Assembly (NCBI GenBank): GCA_902793335.1
Contig: CADBCZ010000023.1
Span: 1-46,005 of the forward strand
Direction of reading: 5' to 3'
Source: an uncultured Lachnospiraceae bacterium
Lineage (GTDB): Bacteria > Bacillota > Clostridia > Lachnospirales > Lachnospiraceae
DNA length: 46,005 bases
The notes beneath the pieces are model-generated. The model saw only the letters and a program-made list of their open reading frames with translations, made no database searches and was not told the origin of the DNA. Made by a program: the position numbers and the translations under genes. Position 1 is the stretch's first letter. Each line of letters opens with the position of its first letter. This document shows positions 38,601-46,005 of the stretch, piece by piece.

Positions 38601-41600
38601 GATCGCATTGACATTCTCCGAAGCTTCTGTACTATCTTCCTTCTTCTCCACCGTCATGGTAATTGTAACAGTTTCAGGTGCACCATTCTGTGCAGCTCTG
38701 ACCGTTTCAGCCTCGACATCTAATCCGCCGACCAGGATGTCCGGCATAGCATCACCTACAACCAATACTGAATTAGTATTCTTTTCCGGCATAGTAAGGT
38801 CAAAGTCCTGACTTGAGGTAATTTCTACAAGTTCTGTCTTGGTAACACCATTATATTCCGACACGACATTGTAGATACCGGGTTCGACACTGAAACTGTA
38901 TTTTCCGTCAGCATCAGTATTAGTTGTGGCAACTACGGTATTACCCCTCTTCAATGTGATCTTTGCATTGACAATCGGGGTGGTTCCATTGCTTTCATAG
39001 ATTTCACCTACAACGATAGGTTTATCAGCCTCCGCAACCGTCTCTGCTTTAGGTATGACCACGATATCCTCGCCGATCACTTTATCATTTAACTTAGCAG
39101 CCACTTTGATTGTTCTGCCTTTGTCGGCATCGGTCGGAGTATAGGTATTGCCCGTCTCACCTTCAATCAGTATAAATTCACCCGAATCGTCACCTGTATA
39201 CCATTCATAAACAACTGAGGCATCTTTAGGTGTGGTTGTTACAGTAACAGGTTCTCCTACCGTTGGTGTTGCCGGACTTAAAGTCACGCTGTAATCTATA
39301 CGAACCACTTTAATATTCTCCGGTTCCGTATCCTCATGGTTGTCATCCTTTACCGCCTTGAACCAAATATAATAAGTTCCGTCCTTTCCTTCCGGAATCT
39401 CATCAGACCATCCTGTATCCGGTACATTTTTGTCATCTATACCAATTGCATAGACTATCTTATAACCATCCGGTGTCTCCTCTGTCGGAGCATTAATAAG
39501 CGGTGTCTGGTCATCACCTTCAGGAACAACATTATTTGCAGTAGGTTTCTGTTCATCTGTAAGGACAGGTGCCGGCTTCTTCTGAATAGTTACATCAAAT
39601 GAAACCTTTGGTGAATCATTGTGAAGTTCGTCACCCTTTACATAAACCCATACCGTATAATTACCCGCATTGGTTGCAACAGGAATATCGCTGCTCCAGT
39701 TTTCATCATCTAAGCTGTATTGAATTGTTCCGTCTCTTCCGACTCCGGCAGTAACAAGTTCCTGCGCGGTATCGTTATATGTAAGTTCATTAACCTGTGG
39801 AACCGTTACAAAAATAGCCTCCGGTTTGATTATCATAAACTCCTGTTCAAGATATTCATTCTTAGAATTGAGAACAATAGGAAGCTTTGCTATATATGTA
39901 CCTTCCTCTGTAGGCGCACCGTCAAGCTTCGTCTCTCCCTCATAATATTCTATACTTCCTCCGGATTTCGATGTCGTTCCCGTAAGAATACTGAATTCTT
40001 CCCATTCGTTGTGGTTGACACTTGTCCATGCCGTTTTTGCCTTGTCATAGACCTTAGTGTCATACAGTTTATTAGGTGCTGTAAGAGTGAGTGTAAGCTT
40101 ACCATCAACAAGATTACAGTTTTCTACATCATTCGTGCATGTTGCATTAAGCACATTTCCCTCTATACCGTATGTAATATCACTGTGGATATGTTCCCAA
40201 ATCTTTACCCATTTTTTCCTGTGTGATGGATAATTAAAGCATGCCCCTGCAGTACTGTCTGAATTTCCCGCAAGGCTCACATGATCATTTGCAATGGTCA
40301 GTGTTCCATGATTCTTTCCGCCATTACCCTTGCCTATTCCTACTCCGCCGCCGCTGCTATAGGCTGTGACAGTGCCGCCCGAAATCGTAACCTTGCCGCC
40401 ATTAGCGTTCGGACCGCCGCCGATTCCTGCGCCACATATACTAGTCGCAGTTACCGTTCCACCGGTTATGATTATTGTACCGCCGGGCACACCATATCCA
40501 CCGCCGATTCCCGCACCGCCGCTTCCGCTTCCGGCAGTGTTTTTAGCTACGACAGTACCACCATTGATTCTGATAGTACCTGCATTAGTTTTGTTGTCTT
40601 TCCTCTCACCTGATCCGATAGCAGCACCTCTTGTTCCGTCAGTTGCAGTTACCGTACCACCATTGATGGTAATGTTACCTGCGGAACCCTGATAAGCTCC
40701 GCCGATAGCTGCTCCGGCATAACCGCCTGCATTAACAGTTCCACCATTAATTGTAATATTACCGCCGGAACCATGTCTACCACCACCGATACCGGCTACC
40801 GATTTCCTCATTGGGACAGTGACTACACCGCCATTGATCACAGTTGTTCCACCGGATGCGGTATAGCCGCCACCAATTCCTGCTCCACCGGCTTCTCTTG
40901 AGCCGGATGCAGAAACTTTACCGCCGTTGATGGTGATAACACCGGAAGTTTTTCCCTTGCCGCTTCCGCCGATTCCTGCTGCCGCAACTCCTGTTGTGCT
41001 TTGAGTTCTTGAATTGAGGGCACCCATCAGACTCGTGTCATTTGTCTGACCATAGACGGTGAATTTTTTACCACTGTCTACAGAAATACCATTCGTTGCC
41101 GTGAGGGTTGCTCCGTTACAAAGGATGAGCTTTACATCACCATTAACCGTCACACGACCTGATATAGTTACATTTTCAGTAACAGCATACCAGCCACTGT
41201 TCCATTTGGCAGCAGCTGCCGTAACCACTGTTACTTTATCTGCCCCGATATATTTCTCTGTATAATCCACCTGCTTCGTTGCAGCATTCCAAGCTGCGTC
41301 AAGATATAGATAGTCCTTTGACCACTGTGCATAGAGCGTTGTATCTTCAACGATATTAAACGTAGCATCAGCCGCATATGCTGTGCCGGTGCCGTCCGCC
41401 TTTGTGTTCCAGCCGGCAAATGTATAACCTATCCTTGTAAGGCTGCCCGTGTTGCCGAGTACAGTTACGGTCGAACTGATATTATAAGGACTCTTGCTGT
41501 CAGTCGGCACACTGCCGCCTGTTGCACCATTTGCATTGTAGGTCACAGTCTTAGCCTTAATAGATGCTGTTACCGTAAGCCATACTGTTCCTGCTTCATG

Positions 41601-44600
41601 TGTATGATGTGAATTAGTAATCTCGTATAACTTATCATTATAATACATCCAATCCTTTTCTCCGTCGCAGTAAACGATACCTGCATTTGTAGCATTATCG
41701 GAATGGATATGCAGGATATCATCCTTTTCTGCACCTGTTGCAATCTTCACATCAGTAGAACCCGAAGGTGTTGAGGCTGTATAGAAGCCTGCATCTGCTG
41801 TTTCTGTTAATTTCTCACTAATCTTTACAGTTTCGCCCGATGCCAGATAATAATTGTCTGTTTTATCTCCGGTTTTATTATCATTAATAATTATTGCACC
41901 GCCAATACTTGCACTGTTATTTCCTCCTCCTAAAGCTACTCCACTTCCGGATGCTGTATCCGGCTCACAGTTATTAGTTATAGCTCCTCCTGTCAGGACA
42001 GTTGTTGACTGCCACAGACGCACTCCAGCACCTGCTTTAGTGGCATAATTGTAGGAAATAGTTCCGCCGTTCATTACAAAACTGCCTGTGCCATCTACCT
42101 TTACACCGCCTCCGGCAACGCCTTGATTTCCAATGATCGTACCGCTTTCAAGTGTAAGTCTTGTTCCGGCGCCGGAAATCAGAACACCTCCGCCACCCAT
42201 GGTCGCATCCCCATAACCTCCGGTAATGTAACCACCGGTAAATGACAACTGACTGCCACTGTCTATATCACTGATATCAGTAGCAAGTCCAGGAGGATTA
42301 TTCGATACAGAGAAATAGTGTTTTTTCTCATCAGCCCTGCTGTCTTTGATAGTAAGGTTCGCGCTGTTTTTGATAGTTATTACACTGTATTTATTATTGT
42401 TGCTTGAATTAGCTTTAATACCACAGCCGTTAAGGTCAAGTACTTTGTTACCACTGACACTGATCGTGCCCGTTGTCTCCACATCCTTAAGCAATGTTAG
42501 TGTAGCGCCGTCTTCCGCACTGTTCCACTCGGTAACCGCCTTAACAAAATCATTGTACTCGGTTATCGAATTACCGATCGTTACGGTTGCGACAGGTGAC
42601 AACGTCCACTGTGCATAAAGTGTAATATCCTCAACGATATTAAACGTAGCATCAGCCGCATATGCTGTACCACTGCCGTCCTCCTTAGTATTCCAGCCGT
42701 CAAATGTATAACCGTCCATTGCCAGACTGCCAGTATTGCCAAGTACAGTTACGGTCGAACTGATATTATAAGGACTCTTGCTGTCAGTCGGGGCACTACC
42801 GCTTGTTGCACCATTTGCATCGTAGGTCACGGTTGCAACTTTAGCAATCGTTACAGTAACAGGACTTGAAGCAATATAGCCTTCATGATTACTGTCTCCT
42901 ATCACTTTATACCAAACATAGTAGGTTCCGACATCGATGCCTTTTGGGATTGATGCGTCCCAGCCGGTATTCGGTATGGTAGTCGCATCCATACCGATAG
43001 CGTACTGTATTTCACCGCCTTTAACAGTCCCTGCAGTAACCAATTCCTGACTTTCCCCGCTATAAATCAGTTCCTTAGGGGTTGGTGCTGCAGTAATCTC
43101 AACATCGCCCTTTTTGATTGTAATGTTTCCGGAACCAAAAACAGAAGGATAGTCCTTTGCAAAAACATGATAGTAAACTGTCTTTTCTCCAACATCAGTC
43201 AATGTCGGAATAGGATCACTCAAGCAGTAATCATCACTCTCACCATAGAAAATAATTGAATCACTTTCCGGATCTGTAACACTTACATTTATCCCATGCT
43301 CTTCACCGTCATATATGTCTTCATATTCAGATACATTACGACTAATTAATTTATCACCATAAGTAGTATAGTTACCGGAATGAAGCGGTCTTCCGTTTGA
43401 ATCTCCTGAACCCACATTCCCAGCAACGCTTATGATATTATTAACGGTTATTCCTTTATTCTTAGAATAGTAATATCCTACTGCATTGAAATAAGTCGTA
43501 GCTCCATATCGTCCGCCAAACTTACAATCACTTATATTCCAATTCGTGTTTTCTCCCCAGCCAATAATTCCTCCTATAAAAGAAGCGGAACCTGTAGTTG
43601 CTTTTATAGTTCCAAGGAACTGGGAGTTCGTCACGGTACAGGTATTACCACCTGGTCCGGCATGTCCAACAATACCTCCTAGATGAGAGCCTCCTATAAT
43701 AGTTGTGCAGACCATAACATTATCTATTGTAATTTTTGAACTATTACCATGGGCTTCGCCAAAAATTCCGGCTGCATGAATGCCACCCCTTATTACGCCG
43801 GCAAGTTTCAGATTCTTAACCGTAATATCACCAGAAGTCAAATATGGAAACAGGGCTGCTCCTCTCTCAGAGCTGCTATATGTGAAGTCAACCGTTAAAA
43901 GGTGTCCGCCTCCGTCAAATGTGCCGTTAAACGTTTTTCCAACATTAATTTTTTTCGTAACCGGTCCAATATCCGCAGTAAGTACTACATTCTTACCGGC
44001 ATATGTTTCTCCACCATTGACTTTTTCTACAAAATTATTCCAATCATTAATACTGCTGATCAGACAATCTCCTTTTTGTCCCTTAGACATATAGAACTCT
44101 GAAAGTTCCATATCTCCACTATTAACAATTTCGAGTTTATAATATTGATATGCGATGTTAGTACTGATCGGATAACTAAACGGTGTAAGTTGAGTAGTGC
44201 CAAAATTGCAACTTTCCTGACTCAATTGCGTCCATGTGTTCTTATCAGAACTTCCATATAATTTCCAACTTGCGGGATTGCGTTCCGGCAGACCATCCCG
44301 TCCACTGACAATGTAATATGTATCCGGTGAAATTGCTTCTTTGTAATGAAATAAGATTGTAAGAGTCCCGTTACAACTTCCTCCCATCTTCCAATCTCCA
44401 CTGTTGTAGCCATCAAAAAAGCAGTACACATCCTGTTTACCATAAGAACTATGATTCCAGTATGAACAACCGGAACTGCTCTCAACTGTAAATCCATCAC
44501 TTGAATAGTAAGTGACGCCGTTTTCAACAGAACCGTCTGCCGGAATAGCTGTCACTCCTGAATCATTTTCTTTCGCATGAACCGTCAGGCTCATATTAGG

Positions 44601-44669
44601 TATCAACAATAGCGCCAACGCAAGGCTTAATATAATGCCAATAACTCTTTTCATCTTCATCATTCTCAT
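35658..44669 (-). CDS. Giant multidomain surface protein
   Basis: About 3003 residues, secreted (signal IIGIILSLALALLLIPNMSL like, ending VHA; residues ~1-33). Then in order: a discoidin-like domain (~40-200, NPASWKLYGSSDKNTW); a GLUG/beta-helix region (~205-430); an Ig-like MBG domain; Flg_new/InlB repeat 1 (~610-690); a beta-helix; Flg_new 2 (~1040-1118); a Gly-rich beta-helical block (~1220-1460, repeats of AGIGGG and ITINGGTV); Ig-like domains; a carboxypeptidase-regulatory-like domain (~1890-1955); Flg_new 3 (~2500-2570); an acidic-basic KxDE linker; helical FIVAR-like coiled coil (~2615-2800); Fn3-like and Big2-like end. Likely adhesin or stalk. There is no LPXTG. ATG chosen with AAAGGAG upstream. 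Confidence 0.92.
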   Translation of the reverse strand: MRMMKMKRVIGIILSLALALLLIPNMSLTVHAKENDSGVTAIPADGSVENGVTYYSSDGFTVESSSGCSYWNHSSYGKQDVYCFFDGYNSGDWKMGGSCNGTLTILFHYKEAISPDTYYIVSGRDGLPERNPASWKLYGSSDKNTWTQLSQESCNFGTTQLTPFSYPISTNIAYQYYKLEIVNSGDMELSEFYMSKGQKGDCLISSINDWNNFVEKVNGGETYAGKNVVLTADIGPVTKKINVGKTFNGTFDGGGHLLTVDFTYSSSERGAALFPYLTSGDITVKNLKLAGVIRGGIHAAGIFGEAHGNSSKITIDNVMVCTTIIGGSHLGGIVGHAGPGGNTCTVTNSQFLGTIKATTGSASFIGGIIGWGENTNWNISDCKFGGRYGATTYFNAVGYYYSKNKGITVNNIISVAGNVGSGDSNGRPLHSGNYTTYGDKLISRNVSEYEDIYDGEEHGINVSVTDPESDSIIFYGESDDYCLSDPIPTLTDVGEKTVYYHVFAKDYPSVFGSGNITIKKGDVEITAAPTPKELIYSGESQELVTAGTVKGGEIQYAIGMDATTIPNTGWDASIPKGIDVGTYYVWYKVIGDSNHEGYIASSPVTVTIAKVATVTYDANGATSGSAPTDSKSPYNISSTVTVLGNTGSLAMDGYTFDGWNTKEDGSGTAYAADATFNIVEDITLYAQWTLSPVATVTIGNSITEYNDFVKAVTEWNSAEDGATLTLLKDVETTGTISVSGNKVLDLNGCGIKANSSNNNKYSVITIKNSANLTIKDSRADEKKHYFSVSNNPPGLATDISDIDSGSQLSFTGGYITGGYGDATMGGGGVLISGAGTRLTLESGTIIGNQGVAGGGVKVDGTGSFVMNGGTISYNYATKAGAGVRLWQSTTVLTGGAITNNCEPDTASGSGVALGGGNNSASIGGAIIINDNKTGDKTDNYYLASGETVKISEKLTETADAGFYTASTPSGSTDVKIATGAEKDDILHIHSDNATNAGIVYCDGEKDWMYYNDKLYEITNSHHTHEAGTVWLTVTASIKAKTVTYNANGATGGSVPTDSKSPYNISSTVTVLGNTGSLTRIGYTFAGWNTKADGTGTAYAADATFNIVEDTTLYAQWSKDYLYLDAAWNAATKQVDYTEKYIGADKVTVVTAAAAKWNSGWYAVTENVTISGRVTVNGDVKLILCNGATLTATNGISVDSGKKFTVYGQTNDTSLMGALNSRTQSTTGVAAAGIGGSGKGKTSGVITINGGKVSASGSREAGGAGIGGGYTASGGTTVINGGVVTVPMRKSVAGIGGGRHGSGGNITINGGTVNAGGYAGAAIGGAYQGSAGNITINGGTVTATDGTRGAAIGSGERKDNKTNAGTIRINGGTVVAKNTAGSGSGGAGIGGGYGVPGGTIIITGGTVTATSICGAGIGGGPNANGGKVTISGGTVTAYSSGGGVGIGKGNGGKNHGTLTIANDHVSLAGNSDSTAGACFNYPSHRKKWVKIWEHIHSDITYGIEGNVLNATCTNDVENCNLVDGKLTLTLTAPNKLYDTKVYDKAKTAWTSVNHNEWEEFSILTGTTSKSGGSIEYYEGETKLDGAPTEEGTYIAKLPIVLNSKNEYLEQEFMIIKPEAIFVTVPQVNELTYNDTAQELVTAGVGRDGTIQYSLDDENWSSDIPVATNAGNYTVWVYVKGDELHNDSPKVSFDVTIQKKPAPVLTDEQKPTANNVVPEGDDQTPLINAPTEETPDGYKIVYAIGIDDKNVPDTGWSDEIPEGKDGTYYIWFKAVKDDNHEDTEPENIKVVRIDYSVTLSPATPTVGEPVTVTTTPKDASVVYEWYTGDDSGEFILIEGETGNTYTPTDADKGRTIKVAAKLNDKVIGEDIVVIPKAETVAEADKPIVVGEIYESNGTTPIVNAKITLKRGNTVVATTNTDADGKYSFSVEPGIYNVVSEYNGVTKTELVEITSSQDFDLTMPEKNTNSVLVVGDAMPDILVGGLDVEAETVRAAQNGAPETVTITMTVEKKEDSTEASENVNAIREQASDKTLEFFETKLVKVVDSTTDNAVTETDNVLVIVVPYDFTGKDNVTVYRSYGETTETLSDKTPGIDGTFQIDNEAKTITIYTKRLSTYAIGYNIADKESVETFNTDKEERKTAADDLLKDDDSEESRKLVENAKKDIDELPYDYDKALDRNEDALDDIITKLEKDLEKQRVLENLTDTNADVKIDQGEPVINVDTENIPEEYVEVVEEIAKKTTADIEDAVIRQTQDIVNKSEDVEDSNKNIVIIPSLEIDAKDYVISEDDTKLTLDIDAVYKSYETTDDITSAADTISAAASEDEADKEKVKEIGSGKIDTKGTPVNIRIELPEEFAQAIGATENSTNDSPETAYVKHSSNGINYEYNVKLYYDDDAYVAEFVDPNGFGTFTLSGTSESVVSVDGNNYTDLQSAIDDTEDGAVIKLINDNDVSASINTEKTITIDKDNHTGVVDIVVPPTLILTKTDNEDGTTTYKAVAKYTVTFDANGGTGTMAEQEIGGTAALNANTFTREGFVFDGWNTKTDGKGTAYADKADVTPTADMTLYAQWKENSKADDKNEDDKSKDEKKPDETKTDDKKTDEPKADDKKTDEPKIDETLEASKKNAEDKINNVVAEVNKIVDSLTNLSDEKKEEFKKQNDTTIADAKNAVDSSPYVEAVEAAYQKAIEATKATIKDALKTEVESQIVAAKKTIDNTKGLTDKQKKSLKTEVDKEAKKVIDSLDSTVEKIVGNAAKGTVSDAESTKENTTLVKKVMNKTAEIAKEAKSDAQVEVAANKYATPEKLRKNTLSINIKLKVDQVGNKINIEWGKVKDADGYQVFVQYCGKDFSRKATKTIKKNTTTKLSVKKINGKKLNLKKNYKILVRAYKKAGGKKLNIGKSITAHIVGLKNNNFTNVKDIKITNHTIINVGVGSTHKINAKTILVDNSKKQLSDAHAKEFRYASADPEIAKVNAKGEITGVKEGTTIIYVYARNGYAKEIKVTVVK
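40300..41000. repeat. GC-rich repeats coding the Gly-rich beta-helix
   Basis: About eight degenerate units of ~75 bp encode 25-residue repeats with AGIGGG, GG and ITINGGTV. The stretch is markedly richer in GC (CCGCC runs) than the flanks because of the glycine codons. Confidence 0.8.
41322..41550. repeat. Flg_new coding repeat 2 (copy of 42608-42836)
   Basis: About 229 bp are highly similar to 42608-42836, with long identical blocks such as the stretch encoding TFNIVEDTTLYAQW and the one encoding DSKSPYNISSTVTVLGNTGS. They show recent intragenic duplication. The repeat at about 36960-37180 (third Flg_new) is much more diverged. Confidence 0.85.
42608..42836. repeat. Flg_new coding repeat 1
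   Basis: The partner of 41322-41550. Both encode YDANGATxGSxPTDSKSPYN and the GWNTKxDGxGTAYAADATFN part of a beta-grasp InlB-type repeat. Near-identity makes recombination between them possible. Confidence 0.85.
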
Positions 44670-44737
44670 AAGCACTCTTCTCCTTTAGTATTTATTACGA
44701 CTTTCCCGATTGTCGTTTGAGCATAAAATATATGTCT

Positions 44738-44746
44738 ATTATATCA
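44738..44746 (-). promoter_or_regulatory. Extended -10 promoter of the giant surface gene
   Basis: On the minus strand TGATATAAT lies 69 bp upstream of the start. It is preceded by direct repeats of TTTTTGATGA-like sequence (44744-44770), possibly a regulator site. No good -35 is present. Confidence 0.6.
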
Positions 44747-44803
44747 AAAATCATCAAAAATATCATCAAAAAAAACTCAAACGTAAATTATATGTAAAAA
44801 CAA

Positions 44804-44858
44804 TTCTCCGGCACCTTTTAAACGCTTATTTACAAACGTTTTAAAGGATACCGGAGAA
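44804..44858 (-). terminator. Terminator of the truncated paralogue (copy B)
   Basis: The same 55 bases as 35571-35625. On the minus strand TTGTTTTTAC follows. It lies about 60 bp after the stop of the remnant surface gene. Confidence 0.88.
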
Positions 44859-44917
44859 CCAATATAGGAAAACTATATGAAACTATTAAGCTACATTTTT
44901 AACGGAACTATAAACAA

Positions 44918-45808
44918 TTACTTAACCGTTACTTTAATCTTCTTCGCATAACCATTTCTGGCATATACATAAATGGTACATGTTCCACTTCCAACAGCTT
45001 TGATTACACCCGACTTGCTGACGGTAGCAACCTTCTTGTCAGAAGATGCATAACGGAACTCTTTTGCATGAGCATCAGTCAACTTCTTCTTACTCTTAGT
45101 AACAAGATTGGTCTTAGCCTTGATGACAGATACACCATTTACATCCAAATCAAGAGTCTTGGCTGATTTGATAGTAATGCTCTTAGCATTAGAGTACTTC
45201 TTATTCTTCCTGCCGACAACATGTGCTGTCAATGATTTTGCAAGAACTATCTTCTTACCCTCAACAGTTCTGTATGCCGTAACATAAACTTTGTAGTTCT
45301 TCTTAAGATTGAGTTTATTACCGCCAACCGTATCAATCTCAGCGCTTGTCACATCACTGCTTAAAGTTGTATCCGGTGTTTCTAAGAAAGCACTGCCACA
45401 ATACTGTAAATATACATCATAATTCTCTGCGCCATCAACCTTACCCCAGGAAACGTTAATCACAGAAGCCTTCTGGTCTACCTTAAGACCACTATTAATG
45501 CTAATTGAATTCTTGTCCATCTCCTCTGCAGTGACAGTAGATCTAACTCTGATATCTGTTGCATTCTTACCATCTGTTATAGCTTTATTAAATGAATTGT
45601 TAAATGATTCCACAGCACTCTTCTTGGCAGTAGAGCCTTTGCTCTCAATAGTTTTAATTGCTGAAGCTGCAGCTTCATCTACGATCTTCTTAGCTTCTGC
45701 CTTAGCTGTATCATCAAGTGCAGAATTAGAATCTATATCCTTCTTTGCAGCCACTAATTTGCTATTGATTTCTTTAATAGCCTCTGCACCAAAAATGACG
45801 ATTTCCAT
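44918..45808 (-). pseudogene. 5'-truncated paralogue of the giant surface protein
   Basis: A 296-codon frame. After the first few codons it is the C-terminal part of a surface protein: helical repeats (INSKLVAAKKDIDSNSALDD), Fn3-like (WGKVDGAENYDVYLQ) and the Big2-like end (AHAKEFRYASSD, then IYVYARNGYAKKIKVTVK), closely like the C-terminus of the giant neighbour. The nominal ATG lies inside the tnpA sequence, read in another frame, without a signal peptide or good ribosome site. The 5' bulk of the gene, with its export signal, has been lost or lies elsewhere. Any product would not be exported. Confidence 0.8.
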
Positions 45809-46004
45809 ATTTATACTTCAAATTTGCATGCCGTTCAAATATCATCAGTGAACTTTTCCCCTTCAAATATCCCATTATTTCAGACACACTATACTTCGGC
45901 GGAATACTTACAAGCATATGGATATGATCTGGACATGCCTCAGCTTCAATTATTTCAATTCCTTTTCGTTTGCATAATTCACTCAAGATATGTCCTATAT
46001 CTTC
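45774..46004 (-). pseudogene. tnpA: Truncated IS200/IS605-type transposase TnpA
   Basis: The frame enters from the right edge of the window. It carries the HUH histidines in CPDHIHMLVSIPPKYSVSEI and the typical IMGYLKGKSSLMIFE, then HFWCRGY and a stop. Normal TnpA continues for about 30-40 residues with a helix holding the catalytic tyrosine; this is missing, so the protein cannot transpose DNA. The join is in GAGGCTATTA, which fits both the normal transposase (RGYY) and the surface gene (EAIK), so recombination at this microhomology is likely. The N-terminus is outside the window. Confidence 0.85.
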
Positions 46005-46005
46005 A

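Noticed and set aside
40281-40692. Plus-strand frames in the Gly-rich part of the giant gene
   Set aside because: They are antisense shadows of glycine codons, with no ribosome site.

Overview
The window looks like a chromosomal segment from a low-GC, motile, carbohydrate-fermenting Firmicute, most likely a Lachnospiraceae (Butyrivibrio/Roseburia/Lachnospira-like). The reasons are strong AGGAGG-type ribosome sites, a single-chain 1250-residue PurL, an nnr-alr-mazF cluster, a GH2/GPH-symporter sugar operon, and large secreted proteins with Fn3-like/Big2-like C-termini. No tRNA, rRNA, CRISPR array or prophage was recognised.

Region 1 (1-5.1 kb) is a decaying accessory stretch, all on the minus strand. 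It holds a LytTR regulator with its DUF3021 membrane partner, a GH36 alpha-galactosidase broken by a large internal deletion, a Fic-domain protein with an N-terminal HTH, a HAD hydrolase, and two small gene fossils: the C-terminal tip of a DDE transposase and a piece of the RNA ligase RtcB.

Region 2 (5.1-9.9 kb) is a TetR regulator - GH2 beta-galactosidase/glucuronidase - GPH sugar symporter operon. The symporter seems to have lost its last membrane helix.

Region 3 (9.9-18.2 kb) is housekeeping: nnr, alr, an alr-linked MazF toxin without a visible antitoxin, a CorC-like CBS protein and purL. Two unexplained intergenic structures lie here: a perfect 22-bp-arm palindrome, and a 65-bp tandem repeat followed by a nested inverted repeat.

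Region 4 (18.3-22.9 kb) is a signalling locus. A CheY-like receiver and a protein joining a tandem MshEN-like (candidate c-di-GMP-binding) module to a CheX-type phosphatase domain are divergent from a membrane GGDEF-EAL enzyme. DUF1292 and a small conserved protein follow.

Region 5 (23-27.8 kb, plus strand) holds carB without carA, a DUF4349 lipoprotein and a 62-residue conserved protein.

Region 6 (27.8-46 kb, minus strand) is a secreted/surface-protein island. It has a CAP-domain protein, a coiled-coil protein with possible nuclease-like residues, a subtilisin-like protease with proline/acid-rich tandem repeats, an AAA-ATPase/PD-(D/E)XK protein, a 3000-residue multidomain surface protein, and the 3' remnant of a paralogue of it whose 5' end was replaced by a truncated IS200-type tnpA. 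The protease, the giant protein and the remnant share a ~200-residue C-terminal Fn3-like + Big2-like module with no LPXTG. The last two also share an identical 55-bp terminator, pointing to tandem duplication. This shared module and the MshEN-CheX locus are the best candidates for under-described biology here.
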